Origin: Rhodospirillaceae bacterium
GTDB lineage: Bacteria > Pseudomonadota > Alphaproteobacteria > Rhodospirillales_A > Casp-alpha2
NCBI GenBank assembly: GCA_003488105.1
Contig: DNMS01000439.1
Span: 1 to 5,019 of the forward strand
Length of the DNA: 5,019 nt
Direction: 5' to 3'
Part shown: positions 1-5,019 of the stretch, in pieces
How positions within the stretch are numbered: the first letter of the stretch is position 1
Layout of the letters: the number at the start of each line of letters is the position of its first letter
Notes under the pieces: generated by a model
What the model saw: only the letters and a program-made list of their open reading frames with translations
Told to the model about the DNA's origin: nothing
Database searches by the model: none
Position numbers and translations under genes: made by a program

Positions 1-962
1 GCCTGTTCAAGCCCGGCGAGCGGGTGCGCCTGCGCTTCATCAACGCCGCCGCCATGACCTTCTTCGACGTCCGCATCCCGGGATTGAAGATGACGGTGGT
101 GCAGGCCGACGGCAACAACGTGCGGCCGGTCCCCGTGGACGAATTCCGCATCGCCGTCGCCGAAACCTATGACGTCATCGTGCGCCCGACCGAAGACAAG
201 GCCTATACGATCTTTGCCGAAAGCATGGCCCGCACGGGTCACGCGCGCGGCACCCTGACGCCGGAAATGGGCCGGACGGCGGCCATTCCCAGCGCCCGCC
301 CGAAACAGTTCCTCACCATGGCCGACATGGGCATGGCCCACGGCGACATGGCCGGAATGGACCACGGATCCATGAAGATGGAAGGCGGCCACATGATGCC
401 GGACGGCAGCATGATGAAGGGCATGGACCACAGCATGATGGGCCACGGCGCCATGGCACCGAAATCCAAGGATGATCCGTTCTATGCCCCCGGCAGCGGC
501 CTCATGCCCAAGGCGGCCGAGGGCGGCAAGTTCCTGTCCTACGCGGACCTGAAGGCGTTCAAGCCGCTCTATCCCGACCGCCCGGCGGCGCGGGTGATCG
601 AGGTACGCCTGACCGGCAACATGGAACGCTATGTCTGGTCCATCAACGACGTGAAGTATTCCGATGCCGAGCCCATAAAGCTCAAGTTCGGCGAGCGGGT
701 GCGCTTCAAGTTCATCAACGAGACCATGATGACCCATCCCATGCATCTGCACGGCATGTGGCAGATCCTGGACAACGGGTCCGGCAAGAACAACCCGGCC
801 AAACACACCATTTCCATTGCGCCGGGCACCACGGTCGAGGCCGATATCGAGGCCGATGCCGAGGGCCAATGGGCCTTTCATTGTCACCTGATGTACCACA
901 TGGCGTCGGGCATGTTCCGCAAGGTCGTGGTCGAACGCGAGACCGCGGAGATTGCCCGATGA
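1..962 (+). CDS. copA: Copper resistance multicopper oxidase CopA, C-terminal part (5' end outside window)
   Basis: The reading frame is open from base 3, and the protein continues from beyond the left edge, so only about the last 319 residues are seen. CopA/PcoA proteins are periplasmic multicopper oxidases that oxidise Cu(I) and sequester copper. The C-terminal cupredoxin domain is clear: HPMHLHGMW at 735-761 is a copper-ligand motif, and HCHLMYHMASGM at 879-914 carries the His-Cys-His of the type 1/type 3 sites and the axial Met. Between the cupredoxin domains, 318-455 encodes a 46-residue stretch with 15 Met and 5 His, the Met-rich copper-binding segment typical of CopA. An N-terminal Tat signal is expected from the family but lies outside the window. 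The stop codon overlaps the start of copB (ATGA), so translation is probably coupled. The family assignment is firm; the exact substrate is inferred. Confidence 0.95.
   Translation, partial: LFKPGERVRLRFINAAAMTFFDVRIPGLKMTVVQADGNNVRPVPVDEFRIAVAETYDVIVRPTEDKAYTIFAESMARTGHARGTLTPEMGRTAAIPSARPKQFLTMADMGMAHGDMAGMDHGSMKMEGGHMMPDGSMMKGMDHSMMGHGAMAPKSKDDPFYAPGSGLMPKAAEGGKFLSYADLKAFKPLYPDRPAARVIEVRLTGNMERYVWSINDVKYSDAEPIKLKFGERVRFKFINETMMTHPMHLHGMWQILDNGSGKNNPAKHTISIAPGTTVEADIEADAEGQWAFHCHLMYHMASGMFRKVVVERETAEIAR
947..950 (+). promoter_or_regulatory. Ribosome binding site of copB inside the end of copA
   Basis: GGAG lies 8 bases before the ATG at 959, within the last codons of copA. It supports the ATG at 959 as the copB start, rather than the earlier in-frame starts that run through copA in another frame. 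Confidence 0.6.
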
Positions 963-1681
963 CCCATTCAAACAAGATCTTCGCCGCAGCGATCCTTGCG
1001 GCGGCACATCTCCTCCCGGCATCCGAGGCCGGGGCGGCGGATATGGACGATGCGATCTATTGGCACGTCCAGGCCGAGCAGTTGGAGTATCGGGCCGGCG
1101 ACGGAACCGATGTCGTCGCCTGGGACGCCAACGCCTGGATCGGCAATGACGACCACCGCCTGGCGTTCAAGTCGGAAGGAGAGAACCCCGTCGGCAAGCG
1201 CCTGGAAAAGGCCGAGCTGCAATTTCTCTACCGCCGCCCGGTCTCCACGTTCTTCGACGTCAACGCCGGCATCCGCCACGACCTGCGCCCGGACCCGGAC
1301 CGCACCTATGGTGTGATCGGAATCCAGGGCCTGGCCAAGCAGTTCGTGGAAACCGACGCCAATCTGTTCCTCAGCGAAACGGGCGACCTGTCGGCCCGGC
1401 TGGAAGCCGAGGTCGACTGGCGCCTCACCCAACGCCTGATCCTGCAACCGACGACGGAGATCAACGTCGCATTCTCCGAGGACCGGCGCACCCATTCCGG
1501 GGCCGGGATCAATACCATCGAGGCGGGCCTGCGTCTGAAGTACGAGATCCGCCGCGAATTCGCCCCCTACGTCGGCCTACATTACGAACGCAAGGTCGGC
1601 GCCACCGCCAATTTCGCCCGCGACGACGGCGAGGACACGGACAGCCTGCGTTTTGTCGCGGGCGTCAGCTTCTGGTTCTAG
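959..1681 (+). CDS. copB: Copper resistance protein CopB, outer-membrane beta-barrel
   Basis: This 240-residue protein belongs to the CopB/PcoB family, outer-membrane barrels encoded next to CopA that help bind or export copper. Residues 1-27 form a signal peptide (MTHSNK, hydrophobic Ala/Leu core, AGA-A cleavage region). The mature protein begins near DMDDAIYWHVQAEQLEY and continues as alternating polar/hydrophobic strands, for example LEKAELQFLYRRPVSTFFDVNAGIRHDLRP (83-112) and FAPYVGLHYERKVG (201-214). It ends VAGVSFWF, a C-terminal Phe typical of BAM-inserted barrels. The Met/His-rich N-terminal linker of classical CopB is absent: the barrel follows the signal peptide almost directly. The open frame extends upstream to 758, but that part is the shadow of copA. 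The ATG at 959 is chosen for its signal peptide, ribosome site and 4-base overlap with copA. Confidence 0.92.
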   Translation: MTHSNKIFAAAILAAAHLLPASEAGAADMDDAIYWHVQAEQLEYRAGDGTDVVAWDANAWIGNDDHRLAFKSEGENPVGKRLEKAELQFLYRRPVSTFFDVNAGIRHDLRPDPDRTYGVIGIQGLAKQFVETDANLFLSETGDLSARLEAEVDWRLTQRLILQPTTEINVAFSEDRRTHSGAGINTIEAGLRLKYEIRREFAPYVGLHYERKVGATANFARDDGEDTDSLRFVAGVSFWF

Positions 1682-1689
1682 GAAAGGAG
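1680..1689 (+). promoter_or_regulatory. Ribosome binding site of the DUF411 gene
   Basis: AGGAAAGGAG is a strong Shine-Dalgarno stretch ending 6 bases before the ATG at 1696. It begins in the copB stop codon. Confidence 0.75.
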
Positions 1690-1695
1690 ACACGA

Positions 1696-2154
1696 ATGAA
1701 TTTCAAGGCATTAGGCGCCGCTTTGGCGGCGCTCGCCATGCTTGTGCTGCTGCCCGCCGTGGCGGCGGCGGCCGAGGTCACCGTCTATAAATCACCCTAC
1801 TGCGGATGCTGCGGCGCCTGGGTCACCCATATGAAAGACCACGGCCACGACGTGAAAACGGTTGAGATGGAAGACCTGACGGCGATCAAGAAAATGACCG
1901 GCGTCGCCGAGCCCCTGCAATCCTGCCACACGGCGGTGGTCGACGGATACGTCATCGAAGGTCATGTCCCCGCATCCGATGTGGCGCGGCTGCTTCAGGA
2001 AAAACCCACGGCCAGGGGACTTTCCGTTCCCGGCATGCCTGTCGGTTCGCCGGGGATGGAAGGACCCGACCCGCAAGCCTATGAGGTGTTGTTGTTTCAG
2101 GCCGACGGAACGTCGGCGGTCTACGCCCGTCACCAGGGCAAGCCGGCGCCGTAA
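1696..2154 (+). CDS. copG: DUF411 periplasmic copper-binding protein, CopG-like
   Basis: The 152-residue precursor has a signal peptide at about 1-26 (Leu/Ala-rich core, AVAAAA-EV). The mature part starts VTVYKSPYCGCCGAWVTHM, a thioredoxin-like opening with a CxCC motif (Cys36, Cys38, Cys39). It continues with LQSCHTAVVDGYVIEGHVPA (Cys77, His78, His90) and VPGMPVGSPGME (111-122), the conserved blocks of DUF411. Members of this family called CopG in copper-resistance clusters bind a cluster of copper ions through the Cys residues and are proposed to act in periplasmic copper redox handling. It follows copB by 14 bases with a strong ribosome site, so it is the third gene of the operon. The symbol rests on family and context; DUF411 proteins also occur with no assigned role. 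Confidence 0.88.
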   Translation: MNFKALGAALAALAMLVLLPAVAAAAEVTVYKSPYCGCCGAWVTHMKDHGHDVKTVEMEDLTAIKKMTGVAEPLQSCHTAVVDGYVIEGHVPASDVARLLQEKPTARGLSVPGMPVGSPGMEGPDPQAYEVLLFQADGTSAVYARHQGKPAP

Positions 2155-2157
2155 CCT

Positions 2158-2718
2158 CTAAGGTTCCAGTTCCGTATCCCAGTACAGGAAATCCCGCCAG
2201 CTTTCGTGCAGATAGTTCGGCGGGAAAGCCCGGCCGTTTTCCTGCAGCAGGAAGTTGGACGGCTGTTCCGGTTCGCGCAGGGGCACCATCCCGCATTGCC
2301 GAGGCAGGCGGTGGCCTTTCTGAAGATTGCAGGGCGAGCAGGCGGTGACCACGTTGGACCAGGACGTGCGCCCGCCCCGCGCGCGCGGGATGACGTGGTC
2401 GAAGGTCAGATGGTCGGCCGGAAAATGTTCGCCGCAATACTGGCAATGGAAGGCGTCGCGCAGGAATACGTTGAACCGGGTGAAGGCCGGGCGCCTGCCC
2501 ATGGATACGTATTCCTTCAGCGCGATCACGCTGGGCAGGCGGAATTCTTGGCTGGGGGAATGAACGATCCGGTCGTATTCGGACACCACGTTGACCCGGT
2601 CGAGAAACACGGCCTTGAGAGTGTCCTGCCAGGACCATAGGGAAAGGGGGAAGTAGCTCAACGGCCGGAAGTCGGCGTTGAGAACGAGAGCGGGACAGCT
2701 TTCGGCGGAAGCGCTCAC
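2158..2718 (-). CDS. HNH endonuclease family protein
   Basis: This 186-residue protein has an HNH nuclease core near its middle: CQYC (Cys92, Cys95), FDHVIPRARGG (Asp107, His108), SNVV (Asn122), then CSPCNLQKG (Cys127, Cys130). The two CxxC pairs should hold a structural zinc, and His108 and Asn122 fit the metal-nuclease site. The N-terminal part (PALVLNADFRPLSYFPLSLWSWQDTLKAVFLDRVNVV, residues 9-45) is typical of a widespread stand-alone bacterial HNH family whose biological role I do not know. It is not linked here to a restriction methylase, phage genes or an intron. Translation starts at GTG (2716-2718). An in-frame TGA four codons upstream rules out an earlier start, and GAGG lies 10 bases upstream. 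The gene ends 3 bases from copG, tail to tail. Nuclease activity is inferred from motifs. Confidence 0.9.
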   Translation of the reverse strand: MSASAESCPALVLNADFRPLSYFPLSLWSWQDTLKAVFLDRVNVVSEYDRIVHSPSQEFRLPSVIALKEYVSMGRRPAFTRFNVFLRDAFHCQYCGEHFPADHLTFDHVIPRARGGRTSWSNVVTACSPCNLQKGHRLPRQCGMVPLREPEQPSNFLLQENGRAFPPNYLHESWRDFLYWDTELEP

Positions 2719-2747
2719 GGGGTCGAAACCTCATATCTCCTACCTGA

Positions 2748-2784
2748 TGGCGCGGAGGATACTACATATTGCGATTCCGCGCCA
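2748..2784. repeat. Perfect 9-bp inverted repeat upstream of the HNH gene
   Basis: TGGCGCGGA (2748-2756) and TCCGCGCCA (2776-2784) are exact reverse complements separated by 19 bases. The spacer is AT-richer than the surroundings. No T-run follows on either strand, so it does not look like a terminator. It overlaps a candidate promoter for the HNH gene, so an operator for a dimeric or tetrameric regulator, or a leader RNA stem, are the main readings. Confidence 0.55.
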
Positions 2785-2786
2785 AA
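2759..2786 (-). promoter_or_regulatory. Possible sigma-70-type promoter for the HNH gene
   Basis: On the minus strand TTTGGC (2781-2786) and TAGTAT (2759-2764) are separated by 16 bases and lie about 40 bases before the GTG start. Both elements are imperfect matches (TAGTAT 4 of 6). The -35 falls in one arm of the inverted repeat and the -10 in its spacer. Confidence 0.3.
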
Positions 2787-2866
2787 TGTTCCCGCCATGA
2801 ACCTTTTCTGACAGCCGACCGCATGATCCGGTTACAGATTTGCGGCACCGGGACCGATCACGAAGA

Positions 2867-4051
2867 TTATTTGTAGAGGTCGGCGACGACACGCACGGTC
2901 GTCATGCGTTCCGGCGCCTTGGGCCGGTTGGCGGGTTTCAGCGCCTTCAGGTACTGCATCCCGGCGACGACCCGGCCCCAGACCGTATACTTGCCGTCGA
3001 GGGTCCGCGCCGTGGGGCCCAGGGCGAAAAAGAACCGGCTGTCGGCACTGTCGGGGTCGTTCTTGAGGCGCGACATGCCGACCATGCCTTCGGTGAAGGG
3101 GGTCGACGAGAATTCGGCGGCGATGGCCGTGCCGCTGCCCCCCGTTCCGCCCCCGCCGCCCGGCGTGAACGACGGATCCCCGGTTTCTGCGACATAATCC
3201 TGACGCACGAAATGAAAGGCGAGGCCGTCATAGAATTGCTGTCGCACCAGTTGCTTGATCCGCCGCACATGCACAGGCGCAAGACCGGGCAGAAGTTCGA
3301 CATAGACCTTGCCCGCGGGCAGATCCACGACCAGAAGGTTTTCTTTGTCCCGGTCCGCCAGGAACGGCGGCAGGACGATCACCCGGGTTTCCTTTTGCGG
3401 GTACGGGGCGGCCTGAGGGGCGACACCGCCACCGTCCGCAAGCATGGTCACCATGAACTCGATGGCCTGGCTCATGCCGGGCGAGCGTGCATCGGCAAAG
3501 GCCGCGCGGCGGGTCGTGACCTGATAAACTTGGCCCCCGCGCACGTCGACGATGCCGAACTGAGACTGCACGACAACCACGCCCTCGACCACCGCGACCT
3601 CGGTGCTGCCGTCCTTGACCAGGACGTCGAACTGCGTGCCGCGAATGCCGATGGTCGCCGTCGGCGTCTTGATCAGGAAATCCATGGGCACGCCGGCGGA
3701 AGCGAAACGGATGGCCCCCGACATCATGCGGAAGGCACCGGTAACCTTGTTCCGATCACGGCCGTAGACGAGGTCGTCCAGGATCAGTTCGGAATTTTCA
3801 CCGATGGTCAGCGACGACTGGTCGGCCAGCCGGATGTCGATGGCGCTGCGGTCTTTTGTAATGACAGTTTCGTTGGCGACCAGGCCGTCGCCGGTCTGCA
3901 CCGACTGTCCGAACGACCGGGTGACGACGTCGTTGACCACGCGTTTCGCCGTGCCGACGTTTTCCGCCGCCAGGGAAGCACCCGGGAGGGCCACCATCCA
4001 GCACAGGACAAGCGATAGACAAAGGGCGGCGAAAAGACGGGGGGTGTTCAT
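2867..4051 (-). CDS. Exported FecR domain-cyclophilin-type peptidyl-prolyl isomerase fusion protein
   Basis: The protein has 394 residues. A signal peptide spans 1-29 (MNTPRLF, hydrophobic core, ASLAA-EN), so it should be periplasmic. Residues about 30-190 are a FecR domain: VQTGDGLVANETVITKDRSAIDIRLADQSSLTIGENSEL, then TPTATIGIRGTQFDVLV (129-145) and VRGGQVYQV. A linker (about 191-236) leads to a cyclophilin domain at about 237-394: LVVDLPAGKVYVELLPGLAPVHVRRIKQLV, YDGLAFHFV (274-282), AETGDP, a Gly-rich loop (298-307), SRFFFALGP and LDGKYTVWGRVVAG. Active-site residues are altered: FHFV in place of FHRV, ETGD in place of QGGD/QTGD, SRFF in place of SQFF. Isomerase activity is therefore doubtful. 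The open frame extends to a TTG at 4096 inside the esterase gene, but the ATG at 4051 gives the signal peptide. No clear Shine-Dalgarno site precedes it. No ECF sigma factor or TonB receptor lies nearby, so a FecR-type anti-sigma role is not supported. Confidence 0.88.
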   Translation of the reverse strand: MNTPRLFAALCLSLVLCWMVALPGASLAAENVGTAKRVVNDVVTRSFGQSVQTGDGLVANETVITKDRSAIDIRLADQSSLTIGENSELILDDLVYGRDRNKVTGAFRMMSGAIRFASAGVPMDFLIKTPTATIGIRGTQFDVLVKDGSTEVAVVEGVVVVQSQFGIVDVRGGQVYQVTTRRAAFADARSPGMSQAIEFMVTMLADGGGVAPQAAPYPQKETRVIVLPPFLADRDKENLLVVDLPAGKVYVELLPGLAPVHVRRIKQLVRQQFYDGLAFHFVRQDYVAETGDPSFTPGGGGGTGGSGTAIAAEFSSTPFTEGMVGMSRLKNDPDSADSRFFFALGPTARTLDGKYTVWGRVVAGMQYLKALKPANRPKAPERMTTVRVVADLYK

Positions 4052-4076
4052 AAGGCGGTCTTGGGCTCGGCGGCGT

Positions 4077-4817
4077 CTAGGACGTGCGGCCGGCAACCTC
4101 GAGAACGTCTATGCCGAACATTTCGGCCAGGAACTCCATGCCCAGCTGGATGCCCATGTCGTCGAGACCGTGGCCCAGATCGGGAGAGAGATAGGCCGCC
4201 ACGGGCACGCCCGCCGCCTTCAGGGTGTCTTCCGCATGGTGCATCAGATCGGGCGGCACGACCGGGTCGGCATCACCGTGCATGAGCAGCACCGGCGGCT
4301 TGGATTTGATTTCGGACGCCAGAAGCTCGCCTCCGATCAGGGCCCCGGAATAACCGATGATGCCGGCCAGCGGCTTAACCCGCCGGGGGCCGACATGCAG
4401 CGCCATCATGGTGCCCTGGGAAAAGCCGATGAGCGCCATCTTGCTTTCGTCCAGGCCCAGTTCGGCCAGCAGGTGGTCGATCAGCGCATTCAGGATGGGG
4501 GCCGCCATCTTCACGCCCTCAAGCTTCTTTTCCTTGGACGGGTCAGCGATGGAAAACCACTGATAGCCCATGGGTCCGCCGTCGAAGCGAAACGGCGCGT
4601 TGGGCGCGATGAACACGGCCTTGGGCAGCACCCGCCCGAAATAGGTCGCCAGATTGATCAGGTCGTCGCCGTCGGAGCCGACGCCGTGCAGCAGCAGAAC
4701 CACCTGCTCCGGCTTGGAGCCGTCGCGTGGCAGCACCATCGGGCCCGTCAGATGCGGGATGTCCTCTTCCTTGGGAAGATCGGGGGCGAGTTTTGCGGGC
4801 TTCTTGATTTTGCTCAT
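4077..4817 (-). CDS. Phospholipase/carboxylesterase-type alpha/beta hydrolase
   Basis: The 246-residue protein has no signal peptide and should be cytoplasmic. It shows the full catalytic set of the phospholipase/carboxylesterase (acyl-protein thioesterase-like) family: the oxyanion-loop motif LLHGVGSDGDDL (42-53), nucleophile Ser133 in GFSQG (131-135), Asp184 in HGDADPVVP (180-188) and His216 in LGHGLDD (214-220). Length is slightly above the usual 200-220 residues because of a Lys/Pro-rich N-terminus. The ATG at 4817 is used, although no Shine-Dalgarno site is evident; Met27 is a possible alternative start. Family members hydrolyse short acyl esters or thioesters, and the substrate here is unknown. 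The FecR-cyclophilin gene follows after 25 bases, so the two are probably co-transcribed, while the tRNA synthetase-like gene is divergent. Confidence 0.9.
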   Translation of the reverse strand: MSKIKKPAKLAPDLPKEEDIPHLTGPMVLPRDGSKPEQVVLLLHGVGSDGDDLINLATYFGRVLPKAVFIAPNAPFRFDGGPMGYQWFSIADPSKEKKLEGVKMAAPILNALIDHLLAELGLDESKMALIGFSQGTMMALHVGPRRVKPLAGIIGYSGALIGGELLASEIKSKPPVLLMHGDADPVVPPDLMHHAEDTLKAAGVPVAAYLSPDLGHGLDDMGIQLGMEFLAEMFGIDVLEVAGRTS

Positions 4818-4843
4818 GGCGGCGGGCTCGTTTAATCCATTAC

Positions 4844-4874
4844 GTGAACGGTATTATGGCTGGTACCGGTTCAC
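4844..4874. repeat. Operator-like inverted repeat between divergent genes
   Basis: GTGAACGGTA (4844-4853) pairs with TACCGGTTCAC (4864-4874), leaving one extra C in the right arm and a 10-base spacer. It overlaps the candidate -10 of the esterase promoter, which fits a repressor site, but a factor cannot be named. Confidence 0.45.
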
Positions 4875-4882
4875 CTTGTTAC
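4853..4882 (-). promoter_or_regulatory. Possible promoter of the esterase/FecR-cyclophilin unit
   Basis: On the minus strand GTAACA (4877-4882, 4 of 6 matches to TTGACA) is followed after 18 bases by CATAAT (4853-4858, 5 of 6 matches to TATAAT), about 35 bases before the esterase ATG. The inverted repeat covers its spacer and -10. Confidence 0.35.
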
Positions 4883-4949
4883 CCCAGAATGGTTAACGAA
4901 TGGTGCCATAGAGCGCCCAGTTCCGCAGAAAGGGCCGATAGATATCCCC

Positions 4950-5019
4950 ATGATCGCCAACACCACCGTCACCCGCTTCGCGCCGAGCCCGACAGGCCGC
5001 CTGCACCTGGGCCATGCCT
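4950..5019 (+). CDS. gluQ: Glutamyl-Q tRNA(Asp) synthetase-like protein, N-terminal start (3' end outside window)
   Basis: Only 23 codons are present: MIANTTVTRFAPSPTGRLHLGHA. RFAPSPTG-LHLGHA is the class I glutamyl-tRNA synthetase signature with the HIGH motif in the form HLGH. GltX usually reads FAPSPTG-LHIGGARTA, whereas LHLGHA is the form common in GluQRS, which glutamylates queuosine on tRNA(Asp), so GluQRS is preferred. The ATG at 4950 is the only plausible start in this frame. The nearest purine stretch, GAAAGGG (4928-4934), is 15 bases away, which is far for a ribosome site. The aminoacyl-tRNA synthetase assignment is firm; GluQRS versus GltX is less certain because the rest of the gene is missing. 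Confidence 0.75.
   Translation, partial: MIANTTVTRFAPSPTGRLHLGHA

Larger units (their letters stand above)
2719..2866. other. Intergenic gap upstream of the HNH gene
   Basis: These 148 bases separate the end of the FecR-cyclophilin gene from the HNH start and show no open frame of note. The half near the HNH gene holds a 9-bp inverted repeat and a possible promoter. The other half (about 2790-2866) contains no convincing terminator: only an imperfect GATCCGGT/ACCGATC pairing without a T-run. Confidence 0.6.
4818..4949. other. Divergent intergenic region between esterase and gluQ-like gene
   Basis: These 132 bases must hold the start signals of both divergent genes. They are AT-richer than the coding DNA and contain an inverted repeat (4844-4874), a candidate esterase promoter, and GTTAAC at 4892-4897. 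No convincing -35/-10 pair was found for the rightward gene. Confidence 0.6.

Noticed and set aside
968..1495. Minus-strand open frame of 175 codons inside copB
   Set aside because: It is a shadow of copB. The plus-strand protein has a signal peptide, a barrel pattern and operon context.
1952..2734. Long minus-strand open frame (260 codons) overlapping the HNH gene and the end of copG
   Set aside because: It is Arg/Pro-rich low-complexity translation typical of a shadow frame in GC-rich DNA. The HNH protein in the neighbouring frame has clear motifs, and the AGGAG before this ATG is only 2 bases away.
2825..2859. Possible terminator after the FecR-cyclophilin gene (GATCCGGT with ACCGATC)
   Set aside because: The pairing is imperfect, the loop is long, and no T-run follows on the minus strand.
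2840..4018. Plus-strand open frame of 392 codons
   Set aside because: It is antisense to the FecR-cyclophilin gene, has a His/Arg/Asp-rich composition and no recognisable domain, and is explained by the codon bias of the real gene.
4052..4096. Upstream TTG start extending the FecR-cyclophilin protein by 15 residues
   Set aside because: It would add an Arg-rich stretch before the signal peptide and overlap the esterase. The ATG at 4051 gives a normal signal peptide.
3804..4835. Plus-strand open frame of 343 codons
   Set aside because: It is antisense to the esterase, which carries a complete Ser-Asp-His catalytic set. The frame has no recognisable motif and crosses two real genes.

Overview
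The window is GC-rich, densely coded DNA from a Gram-negative bacterium. Periplasmic and outer-membrane copper-resistance proteins, a GluQRS-type start and the style of the HNH and esterase proteins suggest an alphaproteobacterium, perhaps Rhodospirillales-like. The lineage is inferred from protein character only. No mobile element, CRISPR array, tRNA or rRNA was seen.

Left part (1-2154, + strand) is the end of a copper-resistance operon. It holds the C-terminal part of a CopA-type multicopper oxidase with a Met/His-rich copper-binding segment, then copB (outer-membrane barrel, overlapping copA by 4 bases), then a DUF411/CopG-like periplasmic protein with a CxCC motif. Spacing is tight (ATGA overlap, then 14 bases), so the three are probably one transcript. 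Together they would oxidise, bind and export copper in the periplasm and outer membrane.

Middle and right part (2158-4817, - strand) carries three genes. Read in their own direction they are a cytoplasmic phospholipase/carboxylesterase-type alpha/beta hydrolase, an exported protein joining a FecR domain to a cyclophilin-type peptidyl-prolyl isomerase domain, and a stand-alone HNH endonuclease-type protein. The first two are 25 bases apart and likely co-transcribed. The HNH gene follows after a 148-base gap that contains a perfect 9-bp inverted repeat around a possible promoter. The HNH gene ends 3 bases from the end of the copper operon (tail to tail).

Far right (4950-5019, + strand) is the first 23 codons of a glutamyl-Q tRNA(Asp) synthetase-like gene, divergent from the esterase. 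The 132-base divergent gap has an inverted repeat of operator type.

The most unusual item is the FecR-cyclophilin fusion. Its cyclophilin half keeps the fold signature but has replaced several canonical active-site residues, including the catalytic arginine.
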